DNA of 64,000 nt from positions 1 through 64,000 of the forward strand of contig DASZBS010000024.1 of NCBI GenBank assembly GCA_035943995.1, written 5' to 3'. Positions 24,623-33,436 of the stretch are shown here, piece after piece. The DNA comes from Vulcanimicrobium sp035943995. GTDB lineage: Bacteria > Vulcanimicrobiota > Vulcanimicrobiia > Vulcanimicrobiales > Vulcanimicrobiaceae. How positions within the stretch are numbered: the stretch's first letter is position 1; every line of letters begins with the position of its first letter. The notes under the pieces were generated by a model. That model saw only the letters and a program-made list of their open reading frames with translations, was not told the origin of the DNA and searched no databases. The position numbers and the translations under genes were made by a program.

Positions 24623-25918
24623 ATGAAAACGTTGATTCGCGGCGGTAGGCTCGTCGATCCGCTGCAGGGTATCGACGCGCAACGCGACGTGCTGATCGAG
24701 AACGGGTTCGTCGCGCGCATCGGCGAGCATCTCGATGCTGACGACGCGCGTGTCGTGGACGCGGCCGGCGCGATCGCCGCGCCGGGCTTCATCGACATGC
24801 ACGTCCACCTGCGCGAGCCGGGCCAGACGCACAAGGAGACGATCGCGACCGGCACGGCCGCCGCGGTCGCCGGCGGGTTCACTGCGGTCGCGTGCATGCC
24901 GAACACCGAGCCTGCGCTCGACTCCGCGGCGATCGTCAGCGAGGTCGTACGGCGTGCCGACGCCGCCGGGCTGGCGCGCGTGTACCCGGTCGGCGCGCTC
25001 ACGCGCGGGCGCGCCGGCAAAGAGCTCGCGCCGTACCATCTCCTGTGCGACGCGGGTTGCGTCGCGTTCAGCGACGACGGTTCGACCGTGCGCGACGCGC
25101 GCGTGCTGCGCAACGCCGCGCGCTACGCCGCCGACCTGGAGTGCGCGTTCATCTCGCACTGCGAGGACGACGATCTTAAAGGCGACGCGGTGATGAACGA
25201 AGGCCCGGCGTCGATGCGGCTGGGTCTCGACGGCGCGCCCGCGCTGGCCGAAGACGTGATCGTCGCGCGCGACCTGCTCATCGCCGCGGACTCCGGCAAG
25301 GCGTGGCACATCGCGCACGTCTCCACGGCGACGTCGCTCGACCTGATTCGCTGGGCCCGCGCGCGCGGCGTGCGCGTGACGTGCGAGGTGACGCCGCACC
25401 ATCTCGTGTTCCTCGACGACCGCTTCGACGACTACCGCGCCGACTCCAAGGTGAACCCCCCGCTGCGCGGCGCGCACCACCGCGACGCGCTGCGCGCCGC
25501 CGTGCTCGACGGCACGGTCGACGCGCTCGCCACCGATCACGCGCCGCACGGGCTCGACGAGAAGGCGCAGCTACTCTCGCAGGCGCCGGTCGGTTTCAGC
25601 GGGCTCGAGATCGCGCTCGGGGCGTACGCGTTCGCGCTGCCGGACCTTCCGCTCGCGCGCTTCGTCGAGCTGCTGTCGGTGAACCCGGCGCGCATCCTCG
25701 GCGTGCCGGGCGGGACGCTCGACGTCGGCAGCCCCGGCGACGTGACGGTGTTCGCCGACCGCGCGTGGACGGTCGACGCGCGCATGTTCCGCTCGAAGGG
25801 CAAGAACACGCCGTTCGACGGGATGACGCTGCCACGGCGCGCCGTCGCGACGGTGGTGGACGGCGCGGTCGTGTTCGAGCACGGCCGCGTGCTGCCGCGC
25901 GAGGAAGTGCCCGCATGA
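24623..25918 (+). CDS. pyrC: Dihydroorotase
   Basis: 431 residues from the ATG at 24623, with GGTGG upstream. Cyclises carbamoyl aspartate to dihydroorotate. Zinc ligands are in FIDMHVHLREPGQ (His60, His62), with ISHCED, HIAHVSTA, EVTPHHL and ATDHAPHG downstream, the full set of the type I amidohydrolase. Its stop overlaps the carA start (ATGA). Confidence 0.95.
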   Translation: MKTLIRGGRLVDPLQGIDAQRDVLIENGFVARIGEHLDADDARVVDAAGAIAAPGFIDMHVHLREPGQTHKETIATGTAAAVAGGFTAVACMPNTEPALDSAAIVSEVVRRADAAGLARVYPVGALTRGRAGKELAPYHLLCDAGCVAFSDDGSTVRDARVLRNAARYAADLECAFISHCEDDDLKGDAVMNEGPASMRLGLDGAPALAEDVIVARDLLIAADSGKAWHIAHVSTATSLDLIRWARARGVRVTCEVTPHHLVFLDDRFDDYRADSKVNPPLRGAHHRDALRAAVLDGTVDALATDHAPHGLDEKAQLLSQAPVGFSGLEIALGAYAFALPDLPLARFVELLSVNPARILGVPGGTLDVGSPGDVTVFADRAWTVDARMFRSKGKNTPFDGMTLPRRAVATVVDGAVVFEHGRVLPREEVPA

Positions 25919-26994
25919 CCAACCGCGCGACGCTGCTGCTCGCGGACGGCACGCGCTACGACGGCGAAGGTTTGAGCGCAACGGGGACCGCGCTGGGCGA
26001 AGCGGTGTTCTACACCGGGATGACCGGCTATGAAGAGGCGCTCACCGATCCGTCGTACGCGGGGCAGATCCTCGCCTTCACCTATCCGCTGATCGGCAAC
26101 TACGGCGTAAGCGGCACCGTGGCGCAGTACCCGCACGCGTGCGTCGCGGGGACGGTGATCAAGAACCTCTCGCGCCATCCGTCGCACTTCGATTCCAAGC
26201 AGGATCTCGGCTCGTGGCTCGACGCGCAGGGCGTGCGCACGATCGTCGGCATCGATACCCGCGCGCTCACGATCGCGCTGCGCGAGCACGGCACGATCGC
26301 CGCGGCGCTCGCGGTCGGCGACGAAGCGATCGCCGAGATCGACCAGACGCTGCGGCGCTACGTGATCGATGCCACGACGAAGGGGCTCGTCGCATCGGTC
26401 GCCGACGCGTATCGGTCCGGCGAGACGGTGGGCACCGGGCGCAAGCACGTCGTGCTGCTGGACTGCGGCGTGAAGCGCAACATCATCCGCGACCTCACCG
26501 CGCTCGACGCGCGCGTGACAGTGCTGCCGTACGGCGCGTCGCGCGAGGACATCCTCGCGGAGAAACCGGACGCGGTCGTGATCTCGCCGGGTCCGGGCGA
26601 TCCGCGCGATCTGGGCGACACCGTCGACACGCTGCGCGGCTTGATCGGCGAGAAGCCGCTGTTCGGCGTGTGCCTTGGCCATCAACTGCTCGCGCTCGCG
26701 TGCGGCGCGGAGACCTACAAGCTCAAGTATGGCCACCGCGGCGGGAACCAGCCCGTGAAGGATCTCGTGCACGACGAGGTGATCGTCACCGCGCACAACC
26801 ACGGCTACGCGGTCAAGAACGACTCGCTGCCGGCGGAGCTCGAAGCGACGATGGTCAACCTGAACGACGGCACGAACGAAGGCTTCCGCCACCGCACGCT
26901 GACGATCGAAGCGGTGCAGTTCCATCCCGAGGCGTCCCCCGGCCCGTTCGACGCGCGCAACCTGTTCGCGCGCTGGCTCGACCGCGTCGAGTGA
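25915..26994 (+). CDS. carA: Carbamoyl phosphate synthase small subunit
   Basis: 359 residues; the glutaminase subunit that feeds ammonia to CarB. The N-terminal domain has LADGTRYDGEG, GEAVFYTGMTGYEEALTDPSYAGQ-type sequence and YGV. The class I amidotransferase triad is Cys253 in GVCLGHQ, His337 and Glu339 in QFHPEASPGP. ISPGPGDP precedes it. The downstream BatD-like gene starts within its stop (GTGA). carB is not adjacent but lies about 8.4 kb downstream on the same strand. Confidence 0.95.
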   Translation: MTNRATLLLADGTRYDGEGLSATGTALGEAVFYTGMTGYEEALTDPSYAGQILAFTYPLIGNYGVSGTVAQYPHACVAGTVIKNLSRHPSHFDSKQDLGSWLDAQGVRTIVGIDTRALTIALREHGTIAAALAVGDEAIAEIDQTLRRYVIDATTKGLVASVADAYRSGETVGTGRKHVVLLDCGVKRNIIRDLTALDARVTVLPYGASREDILAEKPDAVVISPGPGDPRDLGDTVDTLRGLIGEKPLFGVCLGHQLLALACGAETYKLKYGHRGGNQPVKDLVHDEVIVTAHNHGYAVKNDSLPAELEATMVNLNDGTNEGFRHRTLTIEAVQFHPEASPGPFDARNLFARWLDRVE

Positions 26995-27875
26995 GCTTCG
27001 GCCGAGCCGCTGTCGGCCTCGCGGCGGCGGCGCTGCTGACGGCGACCGCGGGCGCGGCGAGCTTGCGCACGCTGCACGTCGACGCGTTGTCGATGCGCGC
27101 CGACCGCGTCCACGTCGCCGTCGGCGAGGTGTTCCATCTCGCGATCCACGTGCGCGTGCGTGAGAACGTCGCCGCGCTCGACGAGCTGGTCGTCCCCGAC
27201 GTCGGCACGATGAAGCTCGAAGGCGACGAGCGCAACGTGACCAGCTCGCCCGCCGGCACCGACGTCGTCGAGACGCTCACGCTCGAGCCGACCGTTGCGG
27301 GCGCATTCACGTTCAAAGGCGCGTACCTCGACGCGATCGACGCGCGCACGCGCAAGCCGTCGCGGTTCTCGGCGAATCCCGTCCGCATCGTCGTTGATGC
27401 CCCGGCGCCGGTCTCAGTGGCAGGCGTCGACGCGGCGTGGCGGCTGGTGCTCCTCGCCGGGCTCGTCGCAGGGGGGCTTGCGCTCATCGGAGGGGGCTTG
27501 GTTCTGGTCGTGGCCCTGCGCCGTCGCGCGCAGCCCGTCGTGCCTGTCGTCGCACCGGTCCCGCCCGCTCCAGCGCCGCCGCCGCGCACGCCGCGCACTG
27601 ACGTGGAGGACGCGCTGCGGGCATATCGCACCGCGCCCGGTCAGGCCGCACTGACGCGCTTGCGCGGCGCCTTGTTCGTCGCCGCCGGCACGAACGCGGG
27701 CGCAACACTGCGCGACGCGCTCGCCGCGACGTCCGACGGCGCGCTGCGCGCGGCGCTGATCGCGGCGGAGCGGACGGCGTTCGGCCCCGCGCACGAGCGC
27801 GACGCGGCGTCCGCCGAGCTCGTCGCCGCGACGGAGAGCTGGCTGTCCGCAGCCCTCGCGGGGAGCAGCCGATGA
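26991..27875 (+). CDS. BatD-like membrane protein
   Basis: 294 residues from a GTG overlapping the carA stop. There is an N-terminal signal sequence (GLAAAALLTATAGAA), an extracytoplasmic domain of about 110 residues with beta strands (HLAIHVRVRENVAALDELVVPD), one transmembrane helix near 150-180 (LVLLAGLVAGGLALIGGGLV), a Pro-rich linker and a cytoplasmic helical tail. That layout, and its place before moxR, DUF58 and VWA genes, fit BatD-type proteins of the aerotolerance/stress (Bat) system. Sequence similarity to BatD is weak by eye. Confidence 0.6.
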   Translation: MSFGRAAVGLAAAALLTATAGAASLRTLHVDALSMRADRVHVAVGEVFHLAIHVRVRENVAALDELVVPDVGTMKLEGDERNVTSSPAGTDVVETLTLEPTVAGAFTFKGAYLDAIDARTRKPSRFSANPVRIVVDAPAPVSVAGVDAAWRLVLLAGLVAGGLALIGGGLVLVVALRRRAQPVVPVVAPVPPAPAPPPRTPRTDVEDALRAYRTAPGQAALTRLRGALFVAAGTNAGATLRDALAATSDGALRAALIAAERTAFGPAHERDAASAELVAATESWLSAALAGSSR

Positions 27876-27897
27876 GCCGCGCGCCCGAGGACGCCCG

Positions 27898-28815
27898 ATG
27901 AGCCGGCCGCGTGACGTCCTCGACGCGCTGCACGCGACGATCGTCGGCCAGGACGACGTCGTCGAAGCGCTCGTGCTGACGCTGATCGCCGGCGGGCACG
28001 TGCTGCTCGAAGGCGCGCCCGGCGTCGCGAAGACGTTGGCGTGCCGCGCGCTCGCGGCGGCGGCCGGCGGCGTATTCCGGCGCGTGCAGTTCACCCCCGA
28101 TCTGCTGCCGTCGGACATCGTCGGCACGCGCATCTTCGACCAGAAGACCGGCGAATTCGCGACGGTGCTCGGGCCGCTGTTCGCCAACGTGGTGCTCGCC
28201 GACGAGATCAACCGCGCGCCGGCGAAGGTGCAGTCCGCGCTGCTGGAAGGGATGCAGGAGCGGCGCGTGACGATCGGTCCGCAAACGCACGACCTGCCGG
28301 CGCCGTTCGTCGTGCTCGCGACGATGAACCCGTTCGACACCGAAGGCACCTACGCGCTGCCGCTCGCGCAGCTCGACCGCTTTCTCGCGAAGGTCGTCGT
28401 CGCGTACCCGTCGCGCGACGAGGAACGCGCGATCGTCGACCGTTTCGGCGCGGGCGAGCCGCCGCTGCGCGCGAACGTCGCGACGCTCGACGACGTGCTG
28501 CGCTGGCAGCGCGAGGCGCACGACGTGTTCGTGGACGCGAAGATCCGCGACTACGCCGTCGACCTGACGCGCGCCACGCGCACCGCGGACCTGGTCGCGC
28601 ACGGCGCGAGCCCGCGCGCGGCGCTCGCGCTCGTCGCGCTCGCGCGGGCCCGCGCATACCTCGAAGGCCGCACCTTCGCCGTCCCGGACGACGTGCGCGA
28701 CGTCGCCCCGGCCGTGCTGCGCCACCGCATCTCCTACGACGACCGCATCGCGATCGGTGGCGGCGATCCCGAGGACGTCGTGCGGCGCATCATCGCGTCG
28801 GTGCCCGCGCCGTGA
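27898..28815 (+). CDS. MoxR-family AAA+ ATPase
   Basis: 305 residues. MoxR ATPases act as chaperones that load cofactors or assemble complexes with VWA partners. Walker A is EGAPGVAKT (38-46), Walker B VVLADEINRAP (98-108), sensor 1 is in VLATMNPFDTEGTYALP, and the DRFLAKV arginine region follows. GAGGA lies seven bases before the ATG. A nine-codon ORF (27872-27901, MSRAPEDAR) spans the gap from the previous gene to this start, and CGATGAGCCG is repeated there. The adjacent DUF58 and VWA genes are the expected partners. Confidence 0.92.
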   Translation: MSRPRDVLDALHATIVGQDDVVEALVLTLIAGGHVLLEGAPGVAKTLACRALAAAAGGVFRRVQFTPDLLPSDIVGTRIFDQKTGEFATVLGPLFANVVLADEINRAPAKVQSALLEGMQERRVTIGPQTHDLPAPFVVLATMNPFDTEGTYALPLAQLDRFLAKVVVAYPSRDEERAIVDRFGAGEPPLRANVATLDDVLRWQREAHDVFVDAKIRDYAVDLTRATRTADLVAHGASPRAALALVALARARAYLEGRTFAVPDDVRDVAPAVLRHRISYDDRIAIGGGDPEDVVRRIIASVPAP

Positions 28816-29600
28816 ACGCGCTGCGCGACGCCATACTTCGAGGTGCGCGCGCGACGCCGCGCCGCGGCGGCGTCGTGCGGGGCACGCGCGCGGGCGACGG
28901 CTTCGTGTTCTCGCAGCTGCGCGAATACGTCGAAGGCGACGACCCGCGCCGGATCGACCACGCAGCGACCGCCCGGGCCGGCGCGCTGCAGACGCGCGTC
29001 TACCTCGAAGAGACCGCGCTCGTGCTCGCCGCGGTCGTCGACGAGTCCGGCTCGATGGCGGTCGGCCGCAAGCGTCCGCTCGCGGCGGCGGCGGCCGACG
29101 CGCTGCGCGCGTGGTTCGGCGCGCTCGAAGGCGACGACCGCGCCGCCCGCGTCGTCGACGAGCGGATCGTGCGTGACCGCCGCGCGGCACCGCTGGTGCG
29201 CGCGTCGAACCCGTTCCGGTTCGGCGCCGCGCTCAAGCTCGCGCTGCGCGCGCTGCCGCGCGGCGCGTCGCTGATCGCGATCGTCGACGGCTTCGACCTG
29301 CCCGACGACGACGCGCTGGCGCGCACCGCGCTGCGGTTCGACGCGACGGTGCTGCTCGCGCGCGATCCCTGGCGTGACGATCTGCCGCTGCGCGGCTTCG
29401 TTCGCCTGCGCGACGCGGAGACCGGGCGCGTCGGGCGCGTGTTCGTCGGCGCCCGCACACGCGCGCGCTATCGCACCGCCGCGCACGCGCGCGAAGCGGC
29501 GCTCCACGCGCGCTTCCGCGACGCCGGCTGGCGCGTCGGTACGCTCGAAGAAGCCGACGGCCGCGCCTCGCTGCTGCGCGCGTTCGGGCTTCCGGCATGA
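28812..29600 (+). CDS. DUF58 domain-containing protein
   Basis: 262 residues from a GTG in the moxR stop codon. The family block FSQLREYVEGDDPRRIDHAATARAGAL is clear in its first 60 residues, followed by a VWA-like domain with DESGSMAVGRK, a MIDAS-type DxSxS. DUF58 proteins accompany MoxR ATPases and are thought to link them to membrane or substrate targets. The next gene overlaps by four bases. Confidence 0.87.
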   Translation: MNALRDAILRGARATPRRGGVVRGTRAGDGFVFSQLREYVEGDDPRRIDHAATARAGALQTRVYLEETALVLAAVVDESGSMAVGRKRPLAAAAADALRAWFGALEGDDRAARVVDERIVRDRRAAPLVRASNPFRFGAALKLALRALPRGASLIAIVDGFDLPDDDALARTALRFDATVLLARDPWRDDLPLRGFVRLRDAETGRVGRVFVGARTRARYRTAAHAREAALHARFRDAGWRVGTLEEADGRASLLRAFGLPA

Positions 29601-30520
29601 CGCTGGCGCATCCGCTCTGGCTCGTGCTCGGTATGCTGTTCGCCGCGGCGTTCTTGTGGGCCGCGCGCGTCGCGTCGCGCCGCGCGGGCGCATCGGCGCT
29701 GGCGTACAGCAACCTCGCGTTCTTCGAAGCGGCCGCGAAACAGCGTGTCGATCCGGCGCTCGTGCTCGCGGTCGCGGGCGCGCTGGGGATCGCCGCGTTC
29801 GGCGCGGCGCTCGCCGGCCCGCGGTTCGTCGCGAACGTCCCGGTGCGCGGCGGCGCGGTCGTGCTGTGCGTCGACACGTCGGGCTCGATGCGCGCGACCG
29901 ACGTCGCGCCGACGCGTTCGGACGCCGCGGCCGCCGCCGTGCGCGCGTTCGTCGATGCCGTCCCCGACGGCACGCGGCTGGCGATCGTCGCGTTCGCGAG
30001 CGGCGCGGGCGTGGTGCAGCCGCTTACCGACGACAAGGACGCGGTGCGCGACGCCATCACGCGCATCCCGCCGCCCAACGGCGGCACCGCGATCGGCGAC
30101 GCGCTCGTCACCGCCGCACGGCTCTTGCCGCAATCGGGCCGCCGTGCGATCGTGCTGATCACCGACGGCGTGAACAACCTCGGGGCCGATCCGTCGCAAG
30201 TCGCGCCGCAGATCGGTCAGAACGGCATCGAGATCGACACCGTCGGCATCGGCACCAACGACAGCGGCCAGCTCGTCCCCGGCACCGATCAAGCCGCGTC
30301 GATCGACGAGGACGCACTGCGCCAGATCGCATCGTCGGCGCACGGCGCCTACGCCCGCGCGAACGACGCGGGCACGCTCACGAGCCGCCTCGCGGCGCTT
30401 GCGAACAGCACGACGACGGAGAAGAAGCGCATCGACGCGTCCATGCCCCTCGCCGTCGCCGGCGGATTCGTCGTGCTGCTCGCGCTGGGCGGCGGCATGC
30501 TGGCCGGCCGGTTTCCGTAG
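29597..30520 (+). CDS. VWA-domain membrane protein, BatA-like
   Basis: 307 residues. Two N-terminal transmembrane helices (about 5-22 and 55-75) precede a von Willebrand A domain with a complete MIDAS: DTSGSM (Asp93), a Thr in GGTAIGDAL and Asp in ITDGVNN. A C-terminal transmembrane helix (LAVAGGFVVLLALGGGML) ends the chain. This is the BatA/BatB type that works with MoxR and BatD in periplasmic stress tolerance or metal-centre assembly. Translationally coupled to the DUF58 gene. Confidence 0.9.
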   Translation: MTLAHPLWLVLGMLFAAAFLWAARVASRRAGASALAYSNLAFFEAAAKQRVDPALVLAVAGALGIAAFGAALAGPRFVANVPVRGGAVVLCVDTSGSMRATDVAPTRSDAAAAAVRAFVDAVPDGTRLAIVAFASGAGVVQPLTDDKDAVRDAITRIPPPNGGTAIGDALVTAARLLPQSGRRAIVLITDGVNNLGADPSQVAPQIGQNGIEIDTVGIGTNDSGQLVPGTDQAASIDEDALRQIASSAHGAYARANDAGTLTSRLAALANSTTTEKKRIDASMPLAVAGGFVVLLALGGGMLAGRFP

Positions 30521-30531
30521 GATAGCACGCA

Positions 30532-31188
30532 ATGTCCGATCACGACGTCAACGATCACATTCGCGACCGCCGCATCAGCTACGAGCGCGGCGAGCTCGAC
30601 GCCGGTTCGGTTGCACAGGATCCGTTCGAGCAGTTTCGCCTGTGGCTCGAGCACGCGCTGCACGCGGAGGGGATCGTCGAGCCCAACGCGATGACCGTCG
30701 CAACGGTGGGCGCGAACGGGCGGCCGTCGTCGCGCGTCGTGCTGCTGCGCCAGTGGGACGCGCGCGGCTTCGTGTTCTACACCAACTACGACAGCCGCAA
30801 AGGTGCGGAGCTGAGCGCGCACCCGTTCGCCGCGCTGCTGTTCTGGTGGGGCGGGCTCGAACGCCAGATTCGCATCGAAGGCGCGGTCGAGCGCGTGCTG
30901 GCCGTCGAGAGCGACGCGTACTTCGCGACGCGGCCGCGCGGTCACCGGCTCAGCGCGTGGGCGTCGCGGCAGAGTGCCGTCGTCCCCGACCGCGACACGC
31001 TGCACCGCGCGATGGCCGGCGCGGACGGGCGTTTCGGGGACGAGGTGCCGCGGCCGCCGTTCTGGGGCGGCTACCGCGTGGTTCCGGACCGGTTCGAGTT
31101 CTGGCAGGGCCGCCCGAACCGCGTCCACGACCGCATCGCCTACGAACGCGGCCAGGACGGCTGGACGATCGCGCGCCTCTCGCCGTAG
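30532..31188 (+). CDS. pdxH: Pyridoxine/pyridoxamine 5'-phosphate oxidase
   Basis: 218 residues; FMN enzyme that makes pyridoxal 5'-phosphate. Typical blocks are EPNAMTVATVGANGRPSSRVVLLR, GFVFYTNYDSRKG, the FWWGGLERQIRIEG FMN/dimer region, PPFWGGYRVVPDRFEFWQG and a C-terminal R-L-x-P (ARLSP). It starts 11 bp after the VWA gene and is probably the last gene of the pyr/bat transcription unit. Confidence 0.95.
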   Translation: MSDHDVNDHIRDRRISYERGELDAGSVAQDPFEQFRLWLEHALHAEGIVEPNAMTVATVGANGRPSSRVVLLRQWDARGFVFYTNYDSRKGAELSAHPFAALLFWWGGLERQIRIEGAVERVLAVESDAYFATRPRGHRLSAWASRQSAVVPDRDTLHRAMAGADGRFGDEVPRPPFWGGYRVVPDRFEFWQGRPNRVHDRIAYERGQDGWTIARLSP

Positions 31189-31244
31189 CGCGGCGCGCGA
31201 CGGCCGAGGCCGCCGCGCGCCGCGGTTTCACGCCCGGCGGGGCG

Positions 31245-31430
31245 TTAGCGGCGGCCGCAGTGCGCGCGGACCCAATGACCCATACGGTCGCGGTGCGCCG
31301 GTACCCAGTGCGAACCGCGCGGACAGCGCCGGTGGTCCATGCCCATCGGGGCGGCGGACGAGGGCTGCGGTGCCACGGCGAGACTCAAGATGAACGCGAG
31401 CGCGCTGATAGCTGCGATGAACTTGGCCAT
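31245..31430 (-). CDS. Small secreted His/Arg/Trp-rich protein
   Basis: 61 residues from the ATG at 31430, preceded by GGAGG. The first 27 residues are a signal peptide (AAISALAFILSLAVA, cleavage near SSAA). The mature 34 residues hold two Cys and a short duplication, HWVPAHRDRMG and HWVRAHCG. The repeated HWVxAH unit could bind metal, and similar GHWVP-type repeats occur in small envelope proteins. Function unknown. It lies downstream of the S41 peptidase gene on the same strand. Confidence 0.55.
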   Translation of the reverse strand: MAKFIAAISALAFILSLAVAPQPSSAAPMGMDHRRCPRGSHWVPAHRDRMGHWVRAHCGRR

Positions 31431-31545
31431 GATCGAACCTCCGGATAAGAGCGTAGCTGAAGATGGGGAAGACGCTCTGCCTGGCAGAACCGCCCCTTTC
31501 CCGAAACGCAGCACGAGTCGGATTCGTGCGGCGCGGCGTCGCGTG

Positions 31546-32613
31546 TTAGAGCGCGAGGATCTCCGCGTCGGTCATCGTGTCGAGCTTCGCGCGGACGCTT
31601 GCGAGCCGGTCGTGGTAACCGCCCGTCACCGTCGCGTCGCGCAGCTTCGCGTCGAGCGCCATCCCGTACGCGGTTACGAGCGCGCGGTCGCGCGCAATCG
31701 CGATGTCGGGTTTCACGCCGACACCTTCCCAATTCGTCTTGGTGATCGGGTTGCGGGCACGCGCATCCGGGACGAACACCGAGAAGTGATCGTCGATGCG
31801 GCGGGTGGCGCCTGGGTTCGCACCGCCGCCGGTGACCGCGCCGATCAGCGTGCCGCGCTTGAGCGCCTGCACGTCGTACGCGCACTCCTCGCCGCCGGAG
31901 AACGTTTCGCCCGACGTCAAAACGTAGAGCGGCGCCGTGATGCGCGCTCCGGGGACGTCCGCGGTGAACGTCGAGCCGGAGATCGGCGGATCGCCGTCGC
32001 CGCGTCCGACGAAGTCGTTCAAGTGCGTTTTCGGCGGCAGGAAATGGCTCAGGAATCGCGCGATCGCATCCGGATCGCCGCCGTGATTGCGGCGCAGATC
32101 CAGCACGACCGCGCTCGAGTAGGCGACGCTGTTCGCGGCACCGTCGAACACGACGTTGAGCTCGTCGCTCGCACTCGGGAAATTGCGCAAGTCGACGTAG
32201 CCGATGTTGCCGGGAAGGTGGGCGACACGCCCGAGCCCGTAACCGCCTTCGCGCCACTGGCGCGCCGCGGCGGCGAGCTCGGCCGGGCTCGGTTTGCCGC
32301 CGCCGGCTTCGTCGGGCGGGTTGACCTCGGCGGAATAGCGCACCCGCACGTGCTTGTCGTGCAGCACGCCCGCCACGTCTTCGGTGACGCGCGTCGCGAG
32401 CGCGGCGTCGCGGAGGCCGTCGTAGGCGCCCGTCGACGCGTTGTGCCGCAGCAGCTCACCGGCGGCGCGTGCGCGCGACGGATAGACGTAGAACGCCTCC
32501 AGCTTGGCGGCCGCCCCGGCGGCCACGGCGCGCGCCGGATCGTCGGCGGCGAGGACGGGTGCGCTCAGCGCGAACAGCGCCAACCCGAGGGCGGAGGCGA
32601 TCGAACACTTCAT
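31546..32613 (-). CDS. S41-family peptidase, secreted
   Basis: 355 residues with a signal peptide ending near VLAA. The S41 (CtpA/tricorn-like) peptidase domain begins at NIGYVDLRNF. AVVLDLRRNHGGDPDAI is the conserved strand, and LTSGETFSGGEECAYDVQAL carries the probable nucleophile Ser, followed by GAVTGGGANPG and NWEGVGVKPDI. No PDZ domain is visible, as in interphotoreceptor-retinoid-binding-type members found in many soil bacteria. Probably degrades exported peptides. Confidence 0.87.
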   Translation of the reverse strand: MKCSIASALGLALFALSAPVLAADDPARAVAAGAAAKLEAFYVYPSRARAAGELLRHNASTGAYDGLRDAALATRVTEDVAGVLHDKHVRVRYSAEVNPPDEAGGGKPSPAELAAAARQWREGGYGLGRVAHLPGNIGYVDLRNFPSASDELNVVFDGAANSVAYSSAVVLDLRRNHGGDPDAIARFLSHFLPPKTHLNDFVGRGDGDPPISGSTFTADVPGARITAPLYVLTSGETFSGGEECAYDVQALKRGTLIGAVTGGGANPGATRRIDDHFSVFVPDARARNPITKTNWEGVGVKPDIAIARDRALVTAYGMALDAKLRDATVTGGYHDRLASVRAKLDTMTDAEILAL

Positions 32614-32665
32614 GGAGCGAGTATATCTTAAAAGGACAAGAGTCGTTCTCGCGAACCCTCATCGC

Positions 32666-33436
32666 ATGAAGGTTCGCCGTGCGCTCCTCGCGGTGTTCAC
32701 CGGCGCCGCGATGCTCGGCGCCGCGCCTGCGAGTGCTCCGTCAGTGGAGCCGCTGGCGCTCGGGACGCTCGTGCGCTCGAGCTTCGTCGCAGCCGACGGG
32801 CGCACCGTGCAGGTCCAGAGTGCGATCTTTCCGAGGGACCGCGTCACGATCGGGATCGTCGACTATCCGCTCGGCGGCCCGCCCGGCGAGATGGTGAGTC
32901 GCGCGTTCACCCCGCCCGTCATCGCCGCGGTGACCGGTGGATATTTCCTCGACCGGTTCCGGCCGAAGGGGCTGCTCGAAATCGGCGGCTCGGTGCGCGA
33001 GCCCGCCCGCGCCGATATGTCGGGGATCGTCGGTAGCCTGACGGACGAGACGCCGGTGGTCGTACCGTCCGCGGGCGTCTCCACGGCGTCGCTCAAGGAT
33101 GCGATCCAAGCCGGACCGTTCGTCGTCGACCCCGGCGGCGCGTTCGGCATTCGAAGCGACGACCATGAGCACGATCGGCGTGCCATCGTGTTTCTCGCAG
33201 GCGATCAGATCGGCGTCGCCCTGACATCGTCGTGCACGCTCTACGAGCTGGCCGAAGGTTTGACGCGATCGCCGGCGGCGTTCGGCGTCGACCGCGTGGA
33301 GCGCGCGCTCAACCTCAGCGGCAGCCGGAGCGCCGGCATCGCGGTGCGGCTTCCGAACGGACACGTCCAAGGCGATCCGGAGCTCATCAGGATTCGGACG
33401 GTGCTGACGATCCGGCGGCGGGCGGCGGAGAGCTAG
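32666..33436 (+). CDS. Phosphodiester glycosidase-family protein, exported
   Basis: 256 residues from the ATG at 32666, with an N-terminal signal (VRRALLAVFTGAAMLGAAPA). The sequence IAAVTGGYF, then RPKGLLEIGG, DRRAIVFLAGDQIGVALTS, LYELAEGL and ALNLSGSRSAGIAV matches the NAGPA/DUF2233 phosphodiester glycosidase fold, which hydrolyses GlcNAc-1-phosphodiesters and related envelope glycans in bacteria. The last 50 bases overlap the convergent MFS gene, which is unusual. Confidence 0.72.
   Translation: MKVRRALLAVFTGAAMLGAAPASAPSVEPLALGTLVRSSFVAADGRTVQVQSAIFPRDRVTIGIVDYPLGGPPGEMVSRAFTPPVIAAVTGGYFLDRFRPKGLLEIGGSVREPARADMSGIVGSLTDETPVVVPSAGVSTASLKDAIQAGPFVVDPGGAFGIRSDDHEHDRRAIVFLAGDQIGVALTSSCTLYELAEGLTRSPAAFGVDRVERALNLSGSRSAGIAVRLPNGHVQGDPELIRIRTVLTIRRRAAES

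Noticed and set aside
27872..27901. Nine-codon ORF before moxR as a real leader peptide
   Set aside because: Too short to support; it may arise from the duplicated CGATGAGCCG and the overlapping stop/start.
31511..31529. GCACGA...TCGTGC stem as a terminator after the S41 gene
   Set aside because: 6-bp arms with no T-run; chance pairing is common at this GC content.
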